DNA from: Bacteroidales bacterium
Lineage (GTDB): Bacteria > Bacteroidota > Bacteroidia > Bacteroidales > Paludibacteraceae
NCBI GenBank assembly: GCA_900771035.1
Contig: CAAGML010000146.1
Location: 1-18,882, forward strand
DNA: 18,882 nt
Direction of reading: 5' to 3'
A program made the translations under genes and the position numbers. Below the pieces are notes generated by a model. The model had not been told where the DNA came from and made no database searches. It saw only the letters and a program-made list of their open reading frames with translations. Shown piece by piece: positions 6,830 through 14,785 of this stretch (positions are counted from its first letter, which is position 1; each line of letters opens with the position of its first letter).

Positions 6830-9298
6830 ATGAAACGATATATACTTTTACTGCTGACACTCTGCTGTTGCACTGCCTCTTTCGCCCAATATACAAACAC
6901 GTTTTACTTCATGGACGAAATCTCCACACGCAACCAGATGAACCCCGCGTTCCTTCCTCGTTGCAAATCTTATTTCGACTTCATCCTGCTACCTAACATC
7001 TCATTGAATGTCGGAGAAAACGCCTTGTCTTTCAACGACCTATTCTACAGAAAAGACAACCGTACCTCAAACATCCTTGCCTCTCAGTCAACAGTGGACG
7101 ATTTTCTGGACAATCTTTCCCGACACCCATACGCCAAAGCCAATTTCAACCTCAATATCCTGAACTTCGGCACACAAATCAAACCCAACCACTACCTGAT
7201 TTTTGATTTCAACCTACGCAGCGAGGTAACCGGGTATATTCCGAAAGACCTCTTCCGCTTTGCCATCAAAGGTACGCCTGACCCTTACCTCAACCATTTC
7301 GACCTCTCTGACCTCGATTTAGAAACCAACGCCTACGCAACTGCGGGAATTGGCTACTCCGGAAGACTGCACAAAAAAGTCACTTTCGGTGCCAAGGCCA
7401 AGTTTCTTCTCGGATTTATGAACACCACGACGGACATTGACCAGCTTGACCTCAACGCGTCATCCACACAATGGAACGTCGCCAGCCGGTCAACGATCAA
7501 TATCGCCACGCCTGTACCTATCAACTACCGGCACACAAACGGAGACACGGTCGATTTCAACTCGTTCTCATTGGGTGATTTCAACAAGTTTCACCCCGCA
7601 GGTTACGGTGCATCCTTCGACCTCGGAATCACTTACGAGCCTATTGAACACCTCGTCATCTCAGCCGCTGTCACCGACCTCGGCTTCATAACATGGAAAG
7701 GTGGTTACAACTACGAGGCCGCACTGAACGGTGATTATCAATACAATGGACTCTTCGGGACAATCAACTTCAACGACTCAATAAGCTCCAACAATATCAG
7801 CGAACAGCTTGAACAGCTGGGCGACTCAATCAAGAATGATGTCCGCATCAAAGAACGCTCCGGCTATACTGCCATGATTACAGGCCGTTTCAATGCGGGC
7901 ATTGAGTACGGCGTGCTGAACAACAAGATATCGTTCGGCATAATGAACCAATTGTCATTCAACAGGAAACGCATCTACGACGAACTGACACTTGCCGTCA
8001 ACTTCCGCCCATGCCAATGGTTCAAAGCTTCGTTAAGCTATTCGTTCCTCAACAGGAACTGGGGGTCGCTCGGTGTAGGCATCAACCTAAACCTTGGCGG
8101 CTTCAGCTGGTACATAATATCTGACTACGTGCCTGTCACATACACAGAAGCGACATACCGGCAGGACGGGGCGACAAAAAGCATCGTCGTTCCCGACCGT
8201 GTGCGCTTCTTCAATCTACAGACCGGTGTTCTGTTCAACCTTCACCGTTTCGAGCGAGACCTTGACAACGACGGAGTGCGCAACAGCAGAGACGACTGCC
8301 CTGACACTGACATGGATTTCCTGCGTACGAAATGCCCTGGACTCAAAAACAAGCAGCTTGTCGACAAACACGGTTGCGACCGCGACGGGGACAAGGACGG
8401 TGTGAATGACTGCTTCGACCAATGTCCTGACACACCAGAGGGAGTTAAGGTCGATTCTGTCGGATGTCCGCTTGACACAGACCACGACGGCGTACCCGAT
8501 AGTTATGACCATTGTCCCGACACGCCTGAAGGTGTTTCGGTTGACAGCTACGGATGTCCTCTTGACGAAGATGCGGATGGTGTGCCTGACTATCTGGACA
8601 AATGTCCAAACACGCCTCAGAATATAGTCGTTGATTCCGAAGGATGCCCTGTTGACTCAGACAATGACGGGATACCGGACTATCTTGACAGATGTCCCGA
8701 CACCCCCGCAGGAATTGCCGTTGACGCCAAAGGTTGCCCTCTTGACGGGGATGGCGATGGTGTGCCTGACTATATAGACCAATGTCCTGAGACTCCACTC
8801 AATGTCGCTGTCGATTCAGTCGGATGTCCTGTCGATAGTGACGGGGACAGTGTGCCGGACTATCTTGACAAATGTCCTGACCGTCCTGGAACTGCCGGAA
8901 ACAACGGATGTCCTGAGCTGACCGAGGTCAAGGAGGTATTCAGGAAAGCCATGCACGGCATACAGTTCGAGACTGGCAAATCCACAATCAAGAAAGCATC
9001 CTACCCTATCCTCGACCAGATTGTCGCCCTCATGAGCATAGACACCACATATAGTCTTGAGATTTCCGGACACACCGACAACGTCGGCAAACCTGAAAAC
9101 AACCTGAGACTCTCCGAGGAACGTGCGTCATCCGTACGTAAGTATCTGATTCAACACGGCATCAGCGAACACAGAATCACTTCCGCAGGATATGGCGACA
9201 CACAGCCGGTAGCTGACAACAAGACCAAGAAAGGCCGTGAACAGAACCGCCGCGTAGAGTTCAACATCGTTTACGAAAAAATATCATATCAAGAATAG
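6830..9298 (+). CDS. DUF5723-type outer-membrane protein with TSP3 repeats and OmpA domain
   Basis: This is an 822-residue envelope protein in three parts. A Sec signal peptide (1-20, ending SFAQ) leads into a DUF5723-like region at about 21-470. That region has the NPAFLPR motif near its start and many alternating aromatic strands (for example SFDLGITYEP, FGAKAKFLLGF), consistent with an outer-membrane beta-barrel. Thrombospondin type-3 repeats (477-694) follow, rich in DxDxDG calcium loops and paired cysteines. The C-terminal OmpA domain (about 698-815) has SGHTDNVG with D750 and LSEERASSV with R765, the two residues that bind diaminopimelate in peptidoglycan. The protein probably tethers the outer membrane to the cell wall. 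Calcium binding is inferred from the repeats. The lipoprotein gene just upstream is a likely partner. The ATG at 6830 is supported by the signal peptide directly after it. Confidence 0.93.
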   Translation: MKRYILLLLTLCCCTASFAQYTNTFYFMDEISTRNQMNPAFLPRCKSYFDFILLPNISLNVGENALSFNDLFYRKDNRTSNILASQSTVDDFLDNLSRHPYAKANFNLNILNFGTQIKPNHYLIFDFNLRSEVTGYIPKDLFRFAIKGTPDPYLNHFDLSDLDLETNAYATAGIGYSGRLHKKVTFGAKAKFLLGFMNTTTDIDQLDLNASSTQWNVASRSTINIATPVPINYRHTNGDTVDFNSFSLGDFNKFHPAGYGASFDLGITYEPIEHLVISAAVTDLGFITWKGGYNYEAALNGDYQYNGLFGTINFNDSISSNNISEQLEQLGDSIKNDVRIKERSGYTAMITGRFNAGIEYGVLNNKISFGIMNQLSFNRKRIYDELTLAVNFRPCQWFKASLSYSFLNRNWGSLGVGINLNLGGFSWYIISDYVPVTYTEATYRQDGATKSIVVPDRVRFFNLQTGVLFNLHRFERDLDNDGVRNSRDDCPDTDMDFLRTKCPGLKNKQLVDKHGCDRDGDKDGVNDCFDQCPDTPEGVKVDSVGCPLDTDHDGVPDSYDHCPDTPEGVSVDSYGCPLDEDADGVPDYLDKCPNTPQNIVVDSEGCPVDSDNDGIPDYLDRCPDTPAGIAVDAKGCPLDGDGDGVPDYIDQCPETPLNVAVDSVGCPVDSDGDSVPDYLDKCPDRPGTAGNNGCPELTEVKEVFRKAMHGIQFETGKSTIKKASYPILDQIVALMSIDTTYSLEISGHTDNVGKPENNLRLSEERASSVRKYLIQHGISEHRITSAGYGDTQPVADNKTKKGREQNRRVEFNIVYEKISYQE
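8258..8911 (+). repeat. TSP3-encoding repeat array with exact 90-base period
   Basis: Seven thrombospondin type-3 units lie within the OmpA-barrel gene (residues 477-694). The glycine codons of the GC pairs fall at 8372, 8462, 8552, 8642, 8732 and 8822, so five consecutive units are exactly 90 bases (30 residues) each. The last unit is 84 bases, ending at 8911. The first unit, 8258 to about 8377, is longer and degenerate. The repeated core is DxDxDGVPDYxDxCPxTP..V.VDS.GCP. The DNA copies are diverged enough to be older duplications under protein selection. Confidence 0.93.
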
Positions 9299-9382
9299 TA
9301 AAGACGTAGCCCATGCAAACCATAGACCTATCCCTGACCTATCCCGCATAACCTCACGACACCTATATATTGCTATGACTAA
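9299..9382 (+). promoter_or_regulatory. Gap before the M23 gene with an 11-base tandem repeat
   Basis: At 84 bases this is the longest gap between genes in the window, so it is the likeliest place for an internal promoter or control site. It holds GACCTATCCC at 9325-9334 and again at 9336-9345, a tandem repeat of period 11. Another ACCTAT lies at 9361 and ACCTCA at 9351, so the related hexamers are spaced 11, 14 and 10 bases apart, close to a helical turn. CTATATATTGC at 9363-9374 is only a weak match to the Bacteroidota -7 box, and I see no good -33 box. No terminator hairpin for the upstream gene is apparent. Function is inferred only from position and repetition. Confidence 0.3.
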
Positions 9383-10351
9383 GTGAAAAAAAACCATTTC
9401 AAATATAACCCTGAGACTCTCTCTTTCGAAAAGATTGAGTCCTCCGTCGCAAACTGGGTCAAGGTACTCCTCACGCACCTCCTCTCAGGCATCGGCATCT
9501 CAGTCATCGCACTGCTGCTCATCTACACCTTCGTGGATTCGCCGAAGGAACGAAATCTCAAAAACGAGATAAAGACAATGGAGGCACAGTACCGCGACCT
9601 CTCACGTCGTTACGACAATATGTCCGACATCCTCACCGACCTGCGCCAGCGCGACAACAATCTGTACCGTGTGATTCTGGAGGCAGACTCAATGCCCGGA
9701 GTTATGTTGAACGACAACGTATTGCTCAACAACAACTACGACCAATATATGGACTTGTCATCGTTCGATGTGATTTTCGAGGCCTCTGCCATGGCCGACT
9801 ATGTTGAGCAACTCATCGCACGGCAGTCATCGTCCTACGACGAACTCGTTGACCTGCTTCGCAACAAGGAACGCCGGCTCCAGTGCATACCTGCGATACA
9901 GCCCATACTCAACCGCAACCTCAAACAGGTCGCGTCAGGTTTCGGCTGGCGTGTTGACCCTGTCTTCCACACACGCCGCATGCACCAGGGCATGGACTAT
10001 TCGGCAAACAAAGGCACACCCGTCTATGCCACGGGTGACGGCACGGTGTCAGATTGCGGCTATATGCAGGGATACGGCAACACGGTCATTATCAACCACG
10101 GCTTTGGTTACACCACAATGTATGCCCACTTGCAGAAAATCAACGTGAACCGTGGACAGCGCGTCACACGCGCCCAGGTGATAGGCAACGTCGGCAGCAC
10201 CGGCAAATCCACCGGTCCGCACCTCCATTACGAGGTTCATTACCACGGCACGCCTGTCAACCCCGTAAACTACTATTTCCTCGACCTCTCGCCGGCCGAG
10301 TACGACAAAATGATACAAATCGCCTCAAATGCCGGACAGGTACTTGATTGA
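9383..10351 (+). CDS. Membrane-anchored M23 (LytM) family peptidase
   Basis: This 322-residue protein has a short cytoplasmic N-terminus, one transmembrane helix (about 28-50), a coiled-coil-prone segment (about 53-90) and a C-terminal M23 zinc peptidase domain (about 185-305). The metal and catalytic residues are present: H201 and D205 in MHQGMD, H249 in MYAHLQ, and H280 and H282 in GPHLHYE. It should therefore be an active cell-wall endopeptidase or hydrolase facing the periplasm, cutting peptide cross-links or remodelling peptidoglycan. The start is GTG: an in-frame TAA lies immediately before it (9380-9382), and the N-terminal pattern KxxxFKYNPETLSFEKIE matches the conserved opening of Bacteroidota homologues, so no ATG start fits. 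Eight adenines follow the GTG. The gene sits between an OmpA wall anchor and the stringent-response enzyme, with 21 bases to the latter. Confidence 0.95.
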   Translation: MKKNHFKYNPETLSFEKIESSVANWVKVLLTHLLSGIGISVIALLLIYTFVDSPKERNLKNEIKTMEAQYRDLSRRYDNMSDILTDLRQRDNNLYRVILEADSMPGVMLNDNVLLNNNYDQYMDLSSFDVIFEASAMADYVEQLIARQSSSYDELVDLLRNKERRLQCIPAIQPILNRNLKQVASGFGWRVDPVFHTRRMHQGMDYSANKGTPVYATGDGTVSDCGYMQGYGNTVIINHGFGYTTMYAHLQKINVNRGQRVTRAQVIGNVGSTGKSTGPHLHYEVHYHGTPVNPVNYYFLDLSPAEYDKMIQIASNAGQVLD

Positions 10352-10372
10352 CTTTGTCAAAAACGATACACC

Positions 10373-12583
10373 ATGACTGAACAAGAAGAAGAGAAACTAA
10401 TCCAGGACGAGTTTGACGCACTGTTACAGGACTACGCAAACACCGCACACAAACAGAAAGTCGGGATAATAACCAAGGCATTCCAGTTTGCCAAACATGC
10501 CCACCACGGTGTGAAACGCCGCTCAGGCGAACCATACATCATGCACCCTCTCGCCGTCGCACGTATTGTGGTCAATGAGATTGGTCTCGGCTCCACGTCA
10601 ATATGCTCTGCCCTGCTGCACGATGTTGTGGAGGACACAGACTATACGTTGGACGACATCGAAAAGGCCTTCAACCCCAAGATAGCCTCAATCGTCGATG
10701 GCCTCACCAAAATCTCAGGCGGCATATTCGGCGACGGGGCTTCGGCGCAGGCCGAGAATTTCCGCAAGCTCATTCTCACCATGCCTGAGGACATACGTGT
10801 GATTCTCATCAAGATGGCGGACCGTCTGCACAACATGCGCACGCTCGGATCCATGGCTCCTGCCAAGCAGCTTAAAATCTGTGGCGAGACACTCTATATC
10901 TACGCCCCGTTGGCCCAGCGGCTCGGCTTCTTCAAAATCAAGACTGAGTTCGAGAACCTATGCTTCCGTTACGAACATCCTCAGACATATCTCAGGATTG
11001 AGGAACAGTTGCGCAGTATAACGCCTAAGCTTGACGACACCTTCCGCAACTTCACCGCACCTATCGAACGGATTCTCCACCAGTACGGTATCCGCTACAC
11101 GATGGTCAGCCGGATCAAGTCCCCCTATTCGGTGTTTCACAAGATGCAGGCCAAAAACATCACCTTCGACGAGGTTTACGACCTTCTCGCCGTCCGCATC
11201 ATCCTTGAGCCTGACAGCCCGATACGCGAGAAATCAGACTGCTGGCTCACCTACGCCACTATCACCAACATCTACAAGCCTCACCCCGACCGCACCCGCG
11301 ACTGGATAAACACACCTAAGACCAACGGCTACGAGGCTCTGCATGTCACCGTCATGGGACCTGGAGGCAACTGGATTGAGGTTCAGATACGGTCCCGCCG
11401 CATGAACGACATTGCCGAACGTGGCATAGCCGCACATTGGAAATACAAGACCGGGGAACATGAAGAGTCTGACCTTGACCACTGGTTCGCCTCCATCAAG
11501 GAGATGCTTGACACCTCCGATTTCACCAATGCCGTCGAGTTCATGGATACATTCAAGCTCAATCTCTATGCCTCTGAGCTTTTTGTGTTCACCCCTGCCG
11601 GCGATGTCCGCAAGATGCCTACCCGCTCCACCGTGCTCGATTTCGCCTTCTCTCTCCACTCCGAGCTCGGTTTCCACTGCATTGGGGCCAAGGTTGACCA
11701 CAGGCTGGTCCCCTCCTCCTACGAACTTCACTCCGGCGAGCAGGTCGAGGTGCTGACCTCCAACTCACAGCAGCCATTGATTGAATGGCTTGACTTCTGC
11801 ACCACGTCCAAGGCCAAGGCACAGCTCCGCACATACCTCAAATCCGAAATCAAGGAGAAGACTGATGCTGGTCAACGTCTCGTCGGCGAAATCCTTATGA
11901 AGGCGAAACAACGCATCAATTCAGACTCCATCCAGGTACTCACCGCCCATTACGGTTTCCGCTCCAAGGAGGATTTATACTACAACGTCGGTGCGGGGAA
12001 GATTGACATTTCCGACGCGCCGCTCCTTTTCGCGACACGCAAAACCGGTATGTGGGCACGTTTCTGGCGGCTGCAGTTCGGAGGCGGCAACAAAACGCCG
12101 GAGCAGATTCACCGCACCATCGACCCTAAGAAGGACAAATCCATAGACCTCACTGACTCTGAACTTGGCACCACCTACCAGATTGCGCCATGCTGCAACC
12201 CTATACCCGGCGATCAGGTGTTGGGCTTTGTCGACGACCGTGGCACCGTCATTGTTCACCGTCTCGACTGTCCGGAGGCTGAAAAACTGAAAGCCTCGTT
12301 CGGCCACCGCATCATCACTGCGGCATGGAAGACACAGAAGGTGCTATCCTTCCGTGCCACAATCTCGATTAAAGGGTTCGACCGTCCCGGTCTGCTCAAA
12401 GAGATTGTGCACATCATCAGCGACGACTACAACATCAACATGCGCCGTTCCGTCTTCGAGACTAACGACCGTATTTTCTCCGGCACCATTGAGATGTACG
12501 TCTTCTCAGCAGACGACATCAACAATCTGTGTCATAAACTTATGGAACTCAAACCGCTGAAAGAAGTAAAGCGGATAGACTGA
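10373..12583 (+). CDS. Bifunctional (p)ppGpp synthetase/hydrolase, Rel/SpoT family
   Basis: This 736-residue stringent-response enzyme makes and degrades (p)ppGpp. The HD hydrolase domain (about 25-200) is intact with H58, H83-D84, E87-D88, D150 and N154. The synthetase domain (about 230-360) keeps R247, K249, K257, D270 in VYDLLAVR and E336 in IEVQIR. The RXKD motif that marks bifunctional enzymes reads RTRD (307-310), conservative but altered. A TGS domain (about 403-463, LFVFTPAGDV), a helical region, a cysteine-containing module (APCCNPIPGD, C607 and C608) and a C-terminal ACT/RRM domain (about 660-733) follow. Both activities are predicted, with ribosome-linked regulation through the C-terminal half. 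The family is often called rel or spoT in Bacteroidota; a second paralogue may exist elsewhere, so no symbol is assigned. The ATG at 10373 follows a short A-rich gap of 21 bases. Confidence 0.96.
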   Translation: MTEQEEEKLIQDEFDALLQDYANTAHKQKVGIITKAFQFAKHAHHGVKRRSGEPYIMHPLAVARIVVNEIGLGSTSICSALLHDVVEDTDYTLDDIEKAFNPKIASIVDGLTKISGGIFGDGASAQAENFRKLILTMPEDIRVILIKMADRLHNMRTLGSMAPAKQLKICGETLYIYAPLAQRLGFFKIKTEFENLCFRYEHPQTYLRIEEQLRSITPKLDDTFRNFTAPIERILHQYGIRYTMVSRIKSPYSVFHKMQAKNITFDEVYDLLAVRIILEPDSPIREKSDCWLTYATITNIYKPHPDRTRDWINTPKTNGYEALHVTVMGPGGNWIEVQIRSRRMNDIAERGIAAHWKYKTGEHEESDLDHWFASIKEMLDTSDFTNAVEFMDTFKLNLYASELFVFTPAGDVRKMPTRSTVLDFAFSLHSELGFHCIGAKVDHRLVPSSYELHSGEQVEVLTSNSQQPLIEWLDFCTTSKAKAQLRTYLKSEIKEKTDAGQRLVGEILMKAKQRINSDSIQVLTAHYGFRSKEDLYYNVGAGKIDISDAPLLFATRKTGMWARFWRLQFGGGNKTPEQIHRTIDPKKDKSIDLTDSELGTTYQIAPCCNPIPGDQVLGFVDDRGTVIVHRLDCPEAEKLKASFGHRIITAAWKTQKVLSFRATISIKGFDRPGLLKEIVHIISDDYNINMRRSVFETNDRIFSGTIEMYVFSADDINNLCHKLMELKPLKEVKRID

Positions 12584-12603
12584 TTAGCCAACAGCCATAA
12601 CAA
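12583..12603 (+). repeat. Degenerate heptamer repeat in the rel-DUF4837 gap
   Basis: The 28-base gap after the Rel stop codon reads as heptamers ATTAGCC, AACAGCC and ATAACAA, overlapping the last base of the stop codon. The 11-mer AGCCAACAGCC (12586-12596) occurs again at 14798-14808, in another gap of the same window. This looks like a short low-complexity intergenic repeat. Its function is unknown. Confidence 0.45.
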
Positions 12604-12611
12604 ATACATCA

Positions 12612-13658
12612 ATGAAAAACACAATCATTCCCCTCCTTGCGGCACTCCTCATCATGCTGGGCTCATGTTCTGGTTCGCATTCCCTAAAACCTGAATGTTC
12701 GGGTATGGCATTCGAACTCCTCTGGGTCATCAACGACGATGTCTACAACTCCCCTGCCGGCGACTCCCTGCGGATGTACATCGAAGGCCCTGTTCCCTTT
12801 CTTCCGCAGCCTGAGCGGCAGTTCAACATTTCACGTATCGAACACCGGCACTACGACCGTCTGCTCCGTACCACACGCAACATCCTTTTTGTCAACATTG
12901 ACCCTCAACGATACACGCAGGCCCGTGTCAAAATCCAAAATAGCCCCTGGGCTGACGGGCAAGCTGTCTGTTATTTCAATGCGCCAACAAAAAAGGCACT
13001 TGAACAGGCTGTCGCTAAATACGGTGAACACATAGTCCGCTACTTCGTCAACGCCGAGCGTGAACGTATGCACAAATATTTCCTTGCCAACATCAACCGT
13101 CAGGCCAACGACACTGTTTATCGCCTCTTCGGCTCAAACCTGGCTATACCCTCATCATTGAACAAATACAAGACAGGCGACCATTTTCTCTGGATCAGCA
13201 ACGGCAGTGCTGTCAGCAATCAGAACATTGTCGTATATTCCGTACCTTACACATCCACCGACCAACTCACAAACGAGGCAATACTCGCACGCCGCGACTC
13301 AGTGATGCGTGTCAACATCCCCGGCGGGGTTCAGGGCTCGTATATGGGCACTGAGCTGCGTCACCTCCCTCCTGAGACACAGTTCATTCGGCACAACGGT
13401 GAGTGGGCGGCTGTCACACGGGGACTGTGGCGTATGCTGAACGGCGCATCGATGGGGGGACCCTTTGTCTCCCTCACACGCATTGACCGTGTCAACCAAC
13501 GCATTCTCACCGTCGAAGGATTTGTCTTCGCTCCTTCTGTCAGCAAACGCAACCTCCTTCGCCAGATGGATGCGATGGTCTATTCTCTCCTGACACCGCA
13601 AGACCTTCACAGGAATCCAAAAATCCATCAAAAAGAAACCAACAAAGAAAAAATATGA
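12612..13658 (+). CDS. DUF4837 family lipoprotein
   Basis: This 348-residue protein matches the Bacteroidota-specific DUF4837 family, which has no known function. It has a lipoprotein signal peptide with a hydrophobic core (about 5-16) and lipobox LGSC with cysteine 19, so it is probably anchored in the outer or inner membrane and faces the periplasm. Conserved-looking blocks include FNISRIEHRHYDRLLRTTRN (about 76-95), FVNAERERMHKYF, and GDHFLWISN around residue 190. Family-like features are a late GPFVSLTRID stretch and EGFVFAP near 307. Only the final 15 or so residues (NPKIHQKETNKEKI) look unlike the rest; they are encoded by A-rich DNA resembling an intergenic leader. The stop overlaps the pdxA start by four bases (ATGA), so translation is probably coupled with pdxA, although no functional link to vitamin B6 is obvious. 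Confidence 0.93.
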   Translation: MKNTIIPLLAALLIMLGSCSGSHSLKPECSGMAFELLWVINDDVYNSPAGDSLRMYIEGPVPFLPQPERQFNISRIEHRHYDRLLRTTRNILFVNIDPQRYTQARVKIQNSPWADGQAVCYFNAPTKKALEQAVAKYGEHIVRYFVNAERERMHKYFLANINRQANDTVYRLFGSNLAIPSSLNKYKTGDHFLWISNGSAVSNQNIVVYSVPYTSTDQLTNEAILARRDSVMRVNIPGGVQGSYMGTELRHLPPETQFIRHNGEWAAVTRGLWRMLNGASMGGPFVSLTRIDRVNQRILTVEGFVFAPSVSKRNLLRQMDAMVYSLLTPQDLHRNPKIHQKETNKEKI

Positions 13659-14785
13659 AATATAAAATTGGCATTACCCAGGGCGACATTAATGGCGTAG
13701 GCTATGAAGTCCTGCTCAAAGCATTGACTGACACACATATTCTGGAAAAATGCACCCCTATCGTCTATGGTTCGGCTAAGGCTGCTGCTTTCCACAAAAA
13801 GACATTCGCCATCGAATCCTACACGATTTCGGTCTCCCGTTCAATTGACGACATCAATCCCAACAAGATTAACATCATAAACACATCAAACGAGGAGCCG
13901 AAGGTCGATTTCGGCATACCATCGGACGAATCCGGTATGAGTGCGTTCACGGCTCTCGAAGCTGCCACGGCTGACCTCATCAGCCACAAGCTCGATGCCC
14001 TTGTCACCTGTCCTATCAACAAAGCAACAATCCAGAACGACAAATTCCGTTTTCCCGGACACACTGAGTATCTTGAATCTAAGGCAGACAGCCGCACATC
14101 GCTCATGATGCTCTGTTGCGAAAATCTCCGTGTCGCACTCGTCACCAACCACCTGCCCGTCGCCAATATTGCCGGCAATATCACCACGGACGCCATCCTG
14201 ACAAAGCTCACGATTCTCAACGAATCACTGGAACGTGATTTCAACATAATCAAACCGCGCATTGCCGTACTCGGACTCAATCCTCACTCAGGCGACAATG
14301 GTCTGATTGGCAGCGAAGACATTGATGTGATAGCACCTGCCGTCATGCAAGCCACTGACAAAGGCATTGTATGTTTCGGACCGCTTGCTGCGGACGGTTT
14401 CTTCGGTTCAGGCAACTACAAAAAGTACGATGCCGTCCTCGCAATGTACCACGACCAGGGTCTCGCCCCTTTCAAGGCCATAACCGACGAACGTGGGGTC
14501 AATGTCACCGCTGGTCTCCCCTTCGTGCGTACTTCGCCCGCACACGGCACCGGCTACGATATTGCCGGGCGCAATCTCGCCTCCCCGCTCTCCATGCGTG
14601 ACGCCATCTACACTGCGATACAGATTGTCCGGAATCGTCACGCCTACGACGACATCCACGCCAATCCTCTTCCTTTTCCTAAGGCTGAGGTCAGGCATTA
14701 CGAGCGTCCTAAACCCTTCGACCCTGCCAAGGCCGATGCCCTCAAGGCACTCAATGAGGTTCAGGAAAAGACCGTTAGCCATTGA
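13655..14785 (+). CDS. pdxA: 4-hydroxythreonine-4-phosphate dehydrogenase
   Basis: PdxA oxidises 4-phosphohydroxy-L-threonine in the DXP-dependent pathway to pyridoxal 5'-phosphate (vitamin B6), using NAD and a divalent metal in the cytoplasm. The three metal-binding histidines are visible: H136 in FPGHTEYL, H211 in LNPHSGDNG and H266 in AMYHDQGLAPFK. VTCPINKA (117-124), VTNHLPV (163-169) and GLPFVRTSPAHGTGYDIAG (287-305) also match the family. The 376 residues fit the slightly longer Bacteroidota form. The N-terminal GDINGVGYEV replaces the GEPAGIGPE of proteobacterial enzymes, as usual in this phylum. The ATG overlaps the upstream stop by four bases. The last codons (TVSH) lie in a heptamer repeat that continues into the gap. 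The product PLP is the cofactor of DapL, encoded about 12 kb upstream, but a regulatory link is only speculation. Confidence 0.97.
   Translation: MKYKIGITQGDINGVGYEVLLKALTDTHILEKCTPIVYGSAKAAAFHKKTFAIESYTISVSRSIDDINPNKINIINTSNEEPKVDFGIPSDESGMSAFTALEAATADLISHKLDALVTCPINKATIQNDKFRFPGHTEYLESKADSRTSLMMLCCENLRVALVTNHLPVANIAGNITTDAILTKLTILNESLERDFNIIKPRIAVLGLNPHSGDNGLIGSEDIDVIAPAVMQATDKGIVCFGPLAADGFFGSGNYKKYDAVLAMYHDQGLAPFKAITDERGVNVTAGLPFVRTSPAHGTGYDIAGRNLASPLSMRDAIYTAIQIVRNRHAYDDIHANPLPFPKAEVRHYERPKPFDPAKADALKALNEVQEKTVSH

Noticed and set aside
9313..9351. 12-codon frame in the gap before the M23 gene
   Set aside because: Too short and featureless to support as a gene or leader peptide; no enrichment for any amino acid that would suggest attenuation.
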